Shown: in pieces, positions 7,535-15,764 of the stretch
How positions within the stretch are numbered: position 1 is the first letter of the stretch
Layout: each line of letters begins with the position of its first letter
Origin: UBA11403 sp963784615
Lineage (GTDB): Bacteria; Pseudomonadota; Gammaproteobacteria; Legionellales; Legionellaceae
Direction of reading: 5' to 3'
DNA length: 64,000 bases
Assembly: GCA_963784615.1 (NCBI GenBank)
Contig: CAWASG010000001.1
Coordinates: 1,426,001 to 1,490,000, forward strand
Made by a program: the position numbers and the translations under genes
Notes under the pieces: generated by a model
Databases searched by the model: none
What the model was told of the DNA's origin: nothing
The model's input: the letters and a program-made list of their open reading frames with translations, nothing else

Positions 7535-7819
7535 TCATCGCGTGTTATCCACCACCAGCTTTAGTTGATGATGATACTGCGCGTGCCTACTAGCGCGAAG
7601 CTCATCGCCATTGCGATACACCTCAAAGGTACGATAAGTTTCCCCACTTTCACTATCAACCAGCTCCACATCCTCGCCTTCGTCATCCACCAGCGTCAAC
7701 GCTAAATGCATCTCACGAAAATGGCCTATCTGATAGCGCTCTTTAAACAAGCGAATCACGCTCATTAATTGCTCTGCAGCCTCAGCGGTATCATGACCGC
7801 CTTCAAATATGATGTCCAT
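7535..7819 (-). CDS. Small acidic protein of unknown function
   Basis: 94 residues, no signal peptide or membrane segment. It begins MDIIFEGGHDTAEAAEQLMS and continues with LALTLVDDEGEDVELVDSES and TYRTFEVYRNGDEL, ending in KLVVDNTR. The mix of one helix and several predicted strands looks like a compact cytosolic domain. Upstream on the minus strand is AAAAGGGGTGATGT before the ATG, an adequate ribosome binding site. I do not recognise a named family. It is convergent with the diguanylate cyclase gene and downstream of licD, separated by an R1 repeat. Confidence 0.7.
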   Translation of the reverse strand: MDIIFEGGHDTAEAAEQLMSVIRLFKERYQIGHFREMHLALTLVDDEGEDVELVDSESGETYRTFEVYRNGDELRASRHAQYHHQLKLVVDNTR

Positions 7820-7910
7820 ACATCACCCCTTTTAATGTCAAAACCAAAAGCAGTTAATGTATTAGACGGCAGATTTCATTATTTCTTGAGTGGTTTTGCT
7901 GTGGGGTAAC

Positions 7911-7968
7911 GTAGGTTGGGGGTAGGTTGGGTTGAGCGAGAGCGAAGCCCAACCTACATCCAACCTAC
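7911..7968. repeat. R1 palindromic repeat, copy b
   Basis: Short form of the R1 family: GTAGGTTGGG twice on the left, then GAGCGAGAGCGAAGCCCAACC, and CCAACCTAC at the right end. It starts 8 bp past the licD stop, between licD and the small acidic protein gene. Confidence 0.85.
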
Positions 7969-7975
7969 ATTCATT

Positions 7976-8815
7976 TTACGGAATAAGCTCGATACAATGC
8001 CTCATCGTACGTTGATGCTCTGGTGGCAAGGTTAAATAATCACCATACTGCTGTGACAAAACCACTTCAGAACGATTCGGAATATTAAATTCCCCAGTTT
8101 CAAAACGCGCACGCTTTAAAGGGTAAATATCCTCTTGCATCATGCAGTTACCCCCAACACACTGATATCCTCGCCCCAAATAGGGACTAGACTGTTGGTT
8201 ATTCTCTTGAATGATGCGATTTAAACGATTTTCCAACATGGATTTAGGCAAGAAACGTCCGATGAAACGATAAAGACCAGCATAATGTCCCAAGGCGGCC
8301 TGGCTATATTGGCCACCTAAGAAACGCGACAGCTTTTTGGCTTTCCACTTATCGCGCTTTCGTTGTTTCACATCAGGCGACAACTTGTCATACACAAACA
8401 CATCGATGAAGATCCCCTGAACATAAGGCTCGTCTCCTTTTTCATGTTTTTCGATATAACGGCTGGTCTTGTCTCTTATTTTTAAAGGCGTCGCCATGTT
8501 AAAAAAACCAGGATCAGTTTGCGCTGTTTGCAGAAACATCGTTGCAGGTAATTCCGCCGGCGCAACGCGCAGAAACGTCTCATAACTGGCGCGAGGCATT
8601 GCAATATCCATGTCATCATCCCAGGGAATAAACCCTTGATGACGTATTGCGCCCAAAAGTGTGCCTGCATCCAGCCAATAATCCAACTGGTATTTTCGGC
8701 AGATGTGATCCACAACCTCAAGCATAGACAGCATTTTTAGTTGCGCTTGTCTTAATCGACCATCCTGCAGTGCTGTGTCAGCCGCATAAGCTCGTGTTTT
8801 GCTCTGTTCTGTCAT
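7976..8815 (-). CDS. LicD-family nucleotidyl/phosphocholine transferase
   Basis: LicD proteins transfer phosphocholine or similar groups to surface glycans or teichoic acids. 279 residues with the family signature in order: KYQLDYWLDAGTLLGAIRH, then GFIPWDDDMDIAMPR (the DDDxD metal-binding cluster), and later GIFIDVFVYDKL and VGGNCMMQEDIYPL. It has no signal peptide. In Legionellales such enzymes modify lipopolysaccharide or, when secreted, host targets; the neighbours do not tell which. It is divergent from hemA, with a strong 21-bp hairpin in the gap. Confidence 0.85.
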   Translation of the reverse strand: MTEQSKTRAYAADTALQDGRLRQAQLKMLSMLEVVDHICRKYQLDYWLDAGTLLGAIRHQGFIPWDDDMDIAMPRASYETFLRVAPAELPATMFLQTAQTDPGFFNMATPLKIRDKTSRYIEKHEKGDEPYVQGIFIDVFVYDKLSPDVKQRKRDKWKAKKLSRFLGGQYSQAALGHYAGLYRFIGRFLPKSMLENRLNRIIQENNQQSSPYLGRGYQCVGGNCMMQEDIYPLKRARFETGEFNIPNRSEVVLSQQYGDYLTLPPEHQRTMRHCIELIP

Positions 8816-8850
8816 ACCTGATCCTGTTTATCTTTAGATGGCATATAACT

Positions 8851-8898
8851 ATACTGCGCGCAGCCACAAAATGCGGTTTTTGTGGCTGCGCGCAGTAT
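8851..8898. repeat. 21-bp perfect hairpin between licD and hemA
   Basis: ATACTGCGCGCAGCCACAAAA (8851-8871) and its exact complement (8878-8898) flank a 6-nt loop. It lies in the divergent promoter region, 83 bp before hemA and 36 bp before licD. There is no clear T-run on either side, so a terminator role is not obvious. It resembles a small palindromic element or a protein binding site. Confidence 0.85.
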
Positions 8899-8981
8899 AT
8901 CAAATTTTTCCAAAGGATTCAGGGTATAAATTTTTCTCAAAATCGATTATAATTGCATTTTTTATTATCTATTGAATCTCT

Positions 8982-10244
8982 ATGGCATTTGTCGTATACG
9001 GCCTCAATCATAAAACTGCTCCCATTGATGTGCGCGAAAAGATCGCCTTATCAATGACGCCAGTTGATGAATTGCTAGTGCGTTTGAGCGATATCGATTC
9101 AATTGATGAAGTCATGGTTCTCTCAACCTGTAACCGTACAGAAATCTATTGCACTACAGATGCCCCCGAAGACTTGATGACTCAATTATCCGACGTCCTC
9201 AATTGTGCACTGCATGAGATTGCACCTTACCTCTATTTACTTCACAACGAACAAGCCATTCGCCACTTACTGCGTGTTGCCTGCGGCTTGGATTCAATGA
9301 TGCTCGGCGAGCCACAAATTCTTGGTCAATTAAAACGTGCTTATCAAGACGCATGCACGGCTGGCACGGTAAAAAGTCAACTGCGTCACGTTTTTCAATC
9401 TATATTAAGTGGCACCAAACGAATTCGCACCATCAGTGGTGTCGGCAACAACCCGATTTCCATCGCCTATGCAGCATCACAGCTGATTATTCAACAGTTT
9501 AAAGACTTAACTGACCTCAGCATTTTCATTATTGGCTCAGGTGAAACCGCGACTCTCGTTGCTAAATACCTTCACCAACAAGGCGCGCGTCGGTTCATGA
9601 TAGCCAACCGCACGCGAGAACATGCCCAACTACTGGCAACTCGATTTAACGGTCAAGCGCTCTCAATTACCGACATCCCCCATTACTTATCCCAAGCGGA
9701 TGTTGTCATCTCTGCAACGGCTTGCCCTCTGCCCTTCATCAACAAACATTTGGTTGAAGACGCCCTGGCTTCCCGCAAAAACGCGTTCATGTTTTTATTA
9801 GACCTGTCCATTCCTAGAGACATCGAAGCCGACGTTGCGGAGCTTGAACATGTTCGACTGTATAATATCGATGATTTGAATCAAATCATCAGTGAAGGTA
9901 TGGAGGAGCGTCGCGCTGCAGCCGTTCTTGCCGAACAACTCATCGATGTCGAATTAGAACAGTTTGTTGATTGGCAACGCACGGCAAAAGCCAATGAAAT
10001 CATTACCGATTATCGCAGTCATATGAAAAAATTGGCCAACCTTGAGCTCGATCGCGCGCAAAAAAAACTGACTTCTGGCAAATGCCAGCACAGCGTATTA
10101 AACGAGTTATGTGAGCGTCTGGTCAATAAATTAACCCATATTCCAACCCAAGGACTGAGACAAGTCGCACTGGATGAGCGCGCCGACCTCATTGATTTGA
10201 TTCAGTATCTTCTCAATCACACGCCGGAAAACGCAACGCTATGA
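8982..10244 (+). CDS. hemA: Glutamyl-tRNA reductase
   Basis: First enzyme of the C5 pathway to heme: reduces glutamyl-tRNA to glutamate-1-semialdehyde with NADPH. 420 residues, the usual length. The catalytic cysteine is in VLSTCNRTEIYC; GLDSMMLGEPQILGQLKRAY follows, then the NADPH site IFIIGSGETATLVAKYL and the helical dimerisation domain. The ATG overlaps no upstream gene. Its stop overlaps the prfA start as ATGA, so hemA and prfA are translationally coupled, the standard gammaproteobacterial order. Confidence 0.97.
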   Translation: MAFVVYGLNHKTAPIDVREKIALSMTPVDELLVRLSDIDSIDEVMVLSTCNRTEIYCTTDAPEDLMTQLSDVLNCALHEIAPYLYLLHNEQAIRHLLRVACGLDSMMLGEPQILGQLKRAYQDACTAGTVKSQLRHVFQSILSGTKRIRTISGVGNNPISIAYAASQLIIQQFKDLTDLSIFIIGSGETATLVAKYLHQQGARRFMIANRTREHAQLLATRFNGQALSITDIPHYLSQADVVISATACPLPFINKHLVEDALASRKNAFMFLLDLSIPRDIEADVAELEHVRLYNIDDLNQIISEGMEERRAAAVLAEQLIDVELEQFVDWQRTAKANEIITDYRSHMKKLANLELDRAQKKLTSGKCQHSVLNELCERLVNKLTHIPTQGLRQVALDERADLIDLIQYLLNHTPENATL

Positions 10245-11329
10245 AACAATCACTCGAATTTAAACTCCAACAATTACTTGAGCGCTTTCAGGAAGTGGGA
10301 CAATTACTGTCCGATGCTGAGATCATCGCTTCTCAAAATCAATTTAGAACCCTATCGAAAGAGTATGCTCAACTTGAGCCGATCGCCTCTCACTATGACG
10401 AATATCTTCAAGCAGTCAAAGAAGTCCAATCGTTGCAAGAAATGATCGATAGTGGTGATAAAGAACTTGCTGACATGGCCCAGGAAGAAATCAGCACCGC
10501 CGAAGCTAAAGTCAATGAACTCGATGAAGTCTTACAATGGCATCTGATCCCCAAAGATCCAGACGATGAGCGCAATATTTATCTCGAAGTACGCGCAGGA
10601 ACAGGCGGCGATGAAGCAGCACTTTTTGCCGGGGATTTATTTCGCATGTATAGCCGTTTTGCCGAATTGCAAGGCTGGGCAATTGAGCTCGTCACAGCGA
10701 GTCACGGGGAGCATGGTGGCTATAAAGAGGTTATCGCCAGAATCAGTGGAAACAACGTCTACGCACAACTGAAATTTGAATCCGGTGCCCACCGTGTTCA
10801 GCGCGTACCAACAACAGAATCTCAAGGTCGGGTTCATACATCTGCTTGCACAGTTGCCATTATGCCTGAAGTCGAAGAAGTCGACGATATTGAAATTAAT
10901 TCGGCTGATTTACGCGTTGATACCTACCGTTCTTCTGGTGCGGGCGGGCAGCACGTGAATAAAACCGACTCCGCCATTCGACTCACGCATTTGCCCACGG
11001 GTCTTGTGGTTGAATGCCAAGACGAGCGATCACAACATAAAAACCGCGCTAAAGCCATGGCTCTGCTGCGCACGCGATTACTCGATGCTGAGCAAAGTAA
11101 ACAACGGCTGGAACAAGCGCAAACACGAAAATTATTGGTAGGCACCGGCGATCGCTCCGAGCGAATCCGCACCTACAATTTCCCCCAAGGCAGACTGACC
11201 GATCACCGTATCAACCTAACCCTTTATAGTCTCCAAGATATTATGGAAGGTCACTTGTCACTGGTGACTGATGCGCTTAGACGTGAGCATCATGCCGAGT
11301 TGCTCGCAGAACTTGGACATCATGACTAG
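10241..11329 (+). CDS. prfA: Peptide chain release factor 1
   Basis: Releases finished peptides at UAA and UAG codons. 362 residues. The GGQ motif is in YRSSGAGGQHVNKTDSAIRL, and the stop-codon recognition segment is HRVQRVPTTESQGRVHTS, with PTT at the PxT position. GTGGDEAALFAGDLFRMY is also typical. The start overlaps hemA by 4 bp. The usual next gene, prmC, which methylates the GGQ glutamine, lies 365 bp further on because a palindromic element occupies the gap. That element's left end overlaps the prfA stop codon. Confidence 0.97.
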   Translation: MKQSLEFKLQQLLERFQEVGQLLSDAEIIASQNQFRTLSKEYAQLEPIASHYDEYLQAVKEVQSLQEMIDSGDKELADMAQEEISTAEAKVNELDEVLQWHLIPKDPDDERNIYLEVRAGTGGDEAALFAGDLFRMYSRFAELQGWAIELVTASHGEHGGYKEVIARISGNNVYAQLKFESGAHRVQRVPTTESQGRVHTSACTVAIMPEVEEVDDIEINSADLRVDTYRSSGAGGQHVNKTDSAIRLTHLPTGLVVECQDERSQHKNRAKAMALLRTRLLDAEQSKQRLEQAQTRKLLVGTGDRSERIRTYNFPQGRLTDHRINLTLYSLQDIMEGHLSLVTDALRREHHAELLAELGHHD

Positions 11330-11673
11330 TACGTTGTTAACCTAATTTTGACCGGTTGGCATATCCATATTAGTGTAATTTTGAACAACATATTTGGGAG
11401 CGAAGCGGTTAGGAGCAGCGATTTCCGCCGTAAAAACCGATGATCAGTAGGATGGCCCTCTCCCATTGATGGGAGAGGGTGCCCGACAGGGCGGGTGAGG
11501 GTAGATCAAGCCACAATCGTTTGATCCACCCTCATCCGCCCTGTCGGGCACCTTCTCCCGCCAGCGGGAGAAGGCATGCCTTTACTGGCTTAGGTTTTAC
11601 GGCGGGAATGGTTGCTCCGAATCGCTTCGCTCTCTAAGACGAACCTGTCAAAACTAAATGGAAAAGGTACTAG
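11326..11673. mobile_element. Palindromic MITE-like element A between prfA and prmC
   Basis: Terminal inverted repeats start CTAGTAC and continue to TTTTGACCGGTTGG on the left (11326-11359); the right end (11641-11673) is GAACCTGTCAAAACT through GGAAAAGGTACTAG. Inside are nested inverted repeats: GAGCGAAGCG.../...CGCTTCGCTC, CGCCGTAAAA/TTTTACGGCG, and a central GC-rich hairpin built on GCCCGACAGGGCGG with GGGAGAGGGTGCCC. No transposase frame is present. The left end contains the last bases of the prfA stop. Element B (37205-37406) has the same ends but a different core. Confidence 0.75.
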
Positions 11674-11694
11674 ATTTTCCTTAACCTCATAACT

Positions 11695-12555
11695 GTGAAC
11701 CATCTCATGCAATCTCAAAGTATCAAAACAGCGCTGATTCACGGCCACTCTAGTCTACAGAAAACAAGCCCGAGCCCGAGAATAGACGCTGAAATGCTGC
11801 TTCTTTTTGTGCTCAAAAGCACGCGGACACACCTTTACACTCATCCTGAAGCGCTATTAACACCTGAGCAATGGCAGCAATATCAGCATTTAATTAGCGA
11901 GCGCGGTTTGGGTCATCCCATTGCTCATCTCACACAATCGAAAGAATTTTGGTCGCTACCCTTACGAGTAACTTCCGACACACTTATTCCAAGACCAGAG
12001 ACCGAACTCCTCGTGGAGCTCACCTTGATGTTCATTGGAGCAGTCCCTGATGCACACCTTCTTGATTTGGGCACCGGCAGTGGCGCAATCGCACTGGCGC
12101 TCGCCTCCGAGCGTCCCTCATGGCACATAGAAGCCTATGATCAAAGTGATGCCGCACTTCAGGTTGCACGTCAAAATGCCTTGGATTTAAAGCTCACGCA
12201 AATTGAATTTGGACAATCAAACTGGTTTCAATCGATCCCGTTAAAGCCCTACCACGCCATTATTTCCAATCCACCCTACATTGCCGAACAAGATAACCAT
12301 CTTGAACAAGGCGATGTACGCTTTGAACCACGACAAGCGCTAAGTAGTGGTATGGATGGTCTTAACGCACTGACAGAAATCATCAAAACGGGGATCCACT
12401 ATCTTCGACCGGGTGGTGTGTTGCTGGTCGAACATGGGTATGATCAAAAAAATGCCGTCGCCGCACTGTTTGCGCAATTCGGCTATATGAATATACAAGG
12501 ATTTAAGGATGTTGAGGGAAATGATCGGGTTACCGGCGGCTTCGCCTTTGATTAA
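11695..12555 (+). CDS. prmC: Release factor glutamine methyltransferase
   Basis: Methylates the glutamine of the GGQ motif in release factors RF1 and RF2. 286 residues from GTG 11695, or 282 from the in-frame ATG at 11707; neither has a strong ribosome binding site. The substrate-binding NPPY motif is in YHAIISNPPYIAE, the SAM motif is LLDLGTGSGAIALALA, and REFW-like KEFWSLPLRVTSDTLIPRPE is the family hallmark. The C-terminal VEHGYDQ and VEGNDRVTGG also fit. It belongs functionally with prfA, from which element A separates it. Confidence 0.95.
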   Translation: MNHLMQSQSIKTALIHGHSSLQKTSPSPRIDAEMLLLFVLKSTRTHLYTHPEALLTPEQWQQYQHLISERGLGHPIAHLTQSKEFWSLPLRVTSDTLIPRPETELLVELTLMFIGAVPDAHLLDLGTGSGAIALALASERPSWHIEAYDQSDAALQVARQNALDLKLTQIEFGQSNWFQSIPLKPYHAIISNPPYIAEQDNHLEQGDVRFEPRQALSSGMDGLNALTEIIKTGIHYLRPGGVLLVEHGYDQKNAVAALFAQFGYMNIQGFKDVEGNDRVTGGFAFD

Positions 12556-12576
12556 AATCTAAGGGAATTAATCGGA

Positions 12577-12655
12577 GTAGGTTGGGTTGAGGCGGGTCTG
12601 CCGAAGCCCAACAAAACCATCTATGTTGGGCTTCGCTCTCGCTCAACCCAACCTC
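12577..12655. repeat. R1 palindromic repeat, copy c
   Basis: Arms GTAGGTTGGGTTGAGGCGGG and GCTCGCTCAACCCAACCTC around AAAACCATCTATG. It is preceded by ATTAATCGGA, a flank shared with copies e, g and h. It lies between the converging prmC and protease genes, 9 bp from the protease stop. Confidence 0.85.
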
Positions 12656-12663
12656 ACTAACCG

Positions 12664-14490
12664 CTACTTAAAAGGAACAGAAGCCGCCAAAGCAAAGGGC
12701 TCATCTTCACTGCCTTCTATATGATCACTCAACAGCTTGACGCGAATTTTTACTCTCACTTCTTTTGTTGTGTCAGCACAAACGCGGTCACCCTCTTTAC
12801 GTTCACAATGAGCAACCTGATGTACTGTATCAATAGCACTATCATCCTTCATCAACGATTGATTGGTTTGGGCATCAACTATTTCTAATGACAAATGGCT
12901 GAGTTTCCATTCTGTATTATCCTCCAGATATCCAACCCGCCGCTCATGAACAAGCGTCACTTTAGCGCCAACAGGCAAGACGGCCTCATACTCTTTAACG
13001 GGGTGTTGTGGAGTGAGGGCATCCAGAATAAGATTATTTCGCTCATCAAACGCCTTCTGCAGGTTTATATAACCCCAGCCGTAGGTACGATTCCACGCTG
13101 ACCCCATAACCGGATAATGAGATTGCTGATAAACCCCATTCGCTTCACGAGGTCCAGGTTGATTGCTATCGGTCCAGGCATCTGCACTATTCAGTAATAA
13201 GGCTTTTTCCATCATCGGATTATCAATTCCTGCATCCTGCATCAATAAAATTGCCGCGCCAACGTGCGGAGCTGCCGAGCTGGTTCCGCCCATGAAACGG
13301 AAGCCACTTTTATAATGCATCGCATCGGTATAATTAAACTGATATTGATCAGGATCTGGCGCGCACGTCCAGGTATCCTCTCCCGGCGCACTTAGATCTG
13401 GTTTTTTTCGACCATTGATAGTAGGCCCACGGCTACTTTTAGGCGAAATCGTGTGAACTTGCCGATCGGAGGTCTGAATCGACACACCATCCTGATGAAT
13501 CGTCGGGCTCATATTTGCAACCGTAATCCCATTATAATTATCTGCTGGAATAGTCATCGTCGATGCATAAGGCGCTTCCGCTTTTGGATCAATGTACCCC
13601 TGATTACCTGCGGATTTAACCCACATGATTTTTTCATGATTTATCACATAATCAACCGTTTTAGCCAGGCCACTCCAATCAGGGCAGGTTGGACATGCAT
13701 GCAATCCATTACCAAAACTATAATTAATAACCGTTGGCTTAATTTCCGCTCGCGTTAACATCCAGTCCATCGTGCCGAGAGTCTGGAACAAATCCTTAGG
13801 ATCACCTACCCCTTCACCGGCGAGCCCAGAAACGATCGTACGTGCACCATAAGCAATACCAATATCGCGTGGATAAGAATACGTCCCTAATCCCGCGTAA
13901 ATACATGCAACACCGGTTCCATGAGCAGAACGAATACCATCAGGATAATCAGAATAACCAGAACCCACCTCTTTACGCATGATGATTTTTTTATTCAATA
14001 ACCCAATGTGCTTGACAGCCACCCCCGAATCAATCAAACCAATCACGCCACGTTGCCCGGTATAACCATGATCCCACCAGTTATTCACAACGGGATTCGT
14101 TGGCGATGAGGAGAGTAATATTGACTGAGCACTGACTTCCAATTCCTCTGAACCTGCGCGATTTGAAGAAATTTGTGCAACGGAAGCATGTTCAGCGATT
14201 CGATTCAAAATCGTTTTGTCCTTGGGAACTACCGCGGCAATAATCGGCATAAATTCTAACTTATTGGCTTCAATCTCGCCTAACTCATGGAGAAAATCAA
14301 TGAACTTTTCTGGATCTGCATTTGAATTGAGAAAAATAAGCACTGAGATATATTGCGTTGCAAAAGATGCTTTATAGCGTTTCACATCCGGATCATTCAA
14401 ACCCGACAGAACATCCGCATCAATCTGCCCCCGTGCTGAGGCGGTCATGGTGAGTATGAAAAGAAATGCACCTGATACTATCTTTCTCAT
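12664..14490 (-). CDS. Secreted S8 (subtilisin-like) serine protease
   Basis: 608 residues. A Sec signal peptide (MRKIVSGAFLFILTMTASA) is followed by a propeptide-like segment to about residue 125. The catalytic triad is visible: Asp154 in GLIDSGVA, His190 in SAHGTGVA and Ser404 in GGTSSAAPH; the oxyanion Asn lies in KSAGNQGYID. After residue about 480 comes a beta-rich C-terminal region with a Cys pair (HCERKEGDRVCAD). The protein is expected in the periplasm or outside the cell; the specificity is unknown. It is divergent from dksA, with a hairpin element between, and convergent with prmC. Confidence 0.9.
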   Translation of the reverse strand: MRKIVSGAFLFILTMTASARGQIDADVLSGLNDPDVKRYKASFATQYISVLIFLNSNADPEKFIDFLHELGEIEANKLEFMPIIAAVVPKDKTILNRIAEHASVAQISSNRAGSEELEVSAQSILLSSSPTNPVVNNWWDHGYTGQRGVIGLIDSGVAVKHIGLLNKKIIMRKEVGSGYSDYPDGIRSAHGTGVACIYAGLGTYSYPRDIGIAYGARTIVSGLAGEGVGDPKDLFQTLGTMDWMLTRAEIKPTVINYSFGNGLHACPTCPDWSGLAKTVDYVINHEKIMWVKSAGNQGYIDPKAEAPYASTMTIPADNYNGITVANMSPTIHQDGVSIQTSDRQVHTISPKSSRGPTINGRKKPDLSAPGEDTWTCAPDPDQYQFNYTDAMHYKSGFRFMGGTSSAAPHVGAAILLMQDAGIDNPMMEKALLLNSADAWTDSNQPGPREANGVYQQSHYPVMGSAWNRTYGWGYINLQKAFDERNNLILDALTPQHPVKEYEAVLPVGAKVTLVHERRVGYLEDNTEWKLSHLSLEIVDAQTNQSLMKDDSAIDTVHQVAHCERKEGDRVCADTTKEVRVKIRVKLLSDHIEGSEDEPFALAASVPFK

Positions 14491-14557
14491 TGTTTATCCT
14501 TATTGTGATAATAGTCTATACTACTATAAATAAAGTGCTCGGGAAGCTTTTTTAGTC

Positions 14558-14683
14558 TTGTGCCTCGTATCGGTCACCAGGGTCTTTTGCTAAACACGCA
14601 TTCGTATCCTTGCTGCTCTCGAAAGCCATCCATGGCTTTCGAAGGTTTAGCAAAAGACCCTGATGACCGATACGAGGAACAAA
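14558..14683. repeat. Palindromic element between the protease gene and dksA
   Basis: Outer arms GCCTCGTATCGGTCACCAGG then GTCTTTTGCTAAAC (14562-14595) pair with GTTTAGCAAAAGACCC and the rest at 14645-14680, with one or two mismatches. A second hairpin, CGAAAGCCATCCATGGCTTTCG, sits in the loop. The outer and inner arms together cover nearly the whole 126 bp. No other copy is obvious in this window. Confidence 0.8.
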
Positions 14684-14762
14684 ACCGCTTTTTTAATTCT
14701 TGCTGAACATTGAAATATTTGATATATCTAGCCGTTTGAACAGACAAAAAAGTGAGTATACC

Positions 14763-15194
14763 GTGAACAATGAAGGAATGAATAGTCCGCGTATTGCCCC
14801 CTACCAGGAGAAAGCAGGGGAATCTTATATGAACGAAAATCAACTCGCTCATCTTGAGAAAATTTTACTTGCATGGCGTCAGTCATTAATGGAAGAAGTC
14901 GATCGTACTGTGAGCCATATGAAAGACGAAGCGGCAAACTTCCCCGATCCTTCCGATCGCGCCAGCCAGGAAGAAGAATTCAGCATCGAACTACGAACAC
15001 GCGATCGTGAACGCAAGCTGATTAAAAAAATTGAAGATGGGCTGGAGCGCTTGCACGAAGACGATTTTGGATACTGTGAAGCCTGCGGCATCGAAATTGG
15101 CCTGCGCCGCTTGGAAGCACGTCCAACAGCAACGCTTTGCATCGACTGTAAAACGCTGGCTGAAATTAAAGAACGCCAAAATCAAGGTGATTAA
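14763..15194 (+). CDS. dksA: DksA, RNA polymerase-binding transcription factor
   Basis: Binds the secondary channel of RNA polymerase and acts with ppGpp in the stringent response; in Legionella it also takes part in differentiation. From GTG 14763 it has 143 residues; ATG 14778 or ATG 14829 are alternatives. The segment SPRIAPYQEKAGESYMNENQLAHLEKILLAW aligns with the N-terminus of E. coli DksA, which favours one of the two earlier starts. The coiled-coil tip DPSDRASQEEEFSIELRTRDRE keeps both key acidic residues (Asp and Asp/Ala-type tip), and the zinc finger is CEACG...CIDCK. The stop is 1 bp before the ubiK start, so the two form an operon. Confidence 0.95.
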   Translation: MNNEGMNSPRIAPYQEKAGESYMNENQLAHLEKILLAWRQSLMEEVDRTVSHMKDEAANFPDPSDRASQEEEFSIELRTRDRERKLIKKIEDGLERLHEDDFGYCEACGIEIGLRRLEARPTATLCIDCKTLAEIKERQNQGD

Positions 15195-15195
15195 T

Positions 15196-15435
15196 ATGTT
15201 GGACAGCTCAACATTCGATGCATTAGCTAAAAAGTTGTATGCAGCAATTCCCAGCAGCCTGCATCAGGTTGACAAAGACATTCAGTCGCAATTCAAACAG
15301 ATCCTGCAAGCCGCATTCGCCCATATGGATCTAATTACACGTGAAGAGTTTGACGTGCAAACCAAAGTGCTTGCACGGACACGTGAAAAAGTAGATGCGT
15401 TGCAGAAGCAAATAGACCGGTTATCGAAAGAATAA
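15196..15435 (+). CDS. ubiK: UbiK/YqiC, ubiquinone biosynthesis accessory factor
   Basis: Small coiled-coil protein (BMFP family) that helps the ubiquinone biosynthesis complex with UbiJ. 79 residues: an N-terminal amphipathic helix (FDALAKKLYAAIPSSL) and a C-terminal coiled coil with the hallmark REEFDVQTKVLARTREKV. AAGGTGA lies 5 nt before the ATG, inside the end of dksA. Length and motif fit the family well. Confidence 0.9.
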   Translation: MLDSSTFDALAKKLYAAIPSSLHQVDKDIQSQFKQILQAAFAHMDLITREEFDVQTKVLARTREKVDALQKQIDRLSKE

Positions 15436-15472
15436 AGTCATTATTCACCACATCTCTGCCGATTGCATTGAA

Positions 15473-15714
15473 GTAGGGTGGACAAAGGAGCCGAAAGGCG
15501 ACGTGTCCACCGGTAAGTGCGCAGACGGTAGATGTACTTATCCGCGTAATCCAGAGATCGAATCTCCGTGTGAGATCCCTGGATTACGCGGTCGAGCCGC
15601 GGAACGTCGGCGAATGAGATTACCCTGCGATATCGTGAGGATACAAAATATGCTATGCCCACCAACAAATGATGCAATGGTGGGCACGTCTCTACGCTCC
15701 TTTGCCCACCCTAC
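15473..15714. repeat. Nested palindromic repeats R4 and R3a
   Basis: The outer inverted repeat (R4) reads GTAGGGTGGACAAAGGAG on the left and GCTCCTTTGCCCACCCTAC on the right, with subterminal GTGCCCACC-type arms. Inside it lies R3 copy a, about 15540-15650: ATCCGCGTAATCCAGAGATC, its inverted partner GATCCCTGGATTACGCGG, and the right edge GATATCGTGAGGATACAAA, which recurs in R3 copies b and c. The structure looks like one element inserted into another. It fills the gap between ubiK and the giant gene. Confidence 0.8.
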
Positions 15715-15764
15715 CGCTCAATCCTACGTGCTTGATTTACAAATAAAACCAATAATGTTAAAGT

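Noticed and set aside
11326..11673. Element A considered as a transcription terminator for hemA-prfA
   Set aside because: The hairpins are long and nested with no T-run, and shared ends with element B point to a mobile element; some termination effect is still possible.
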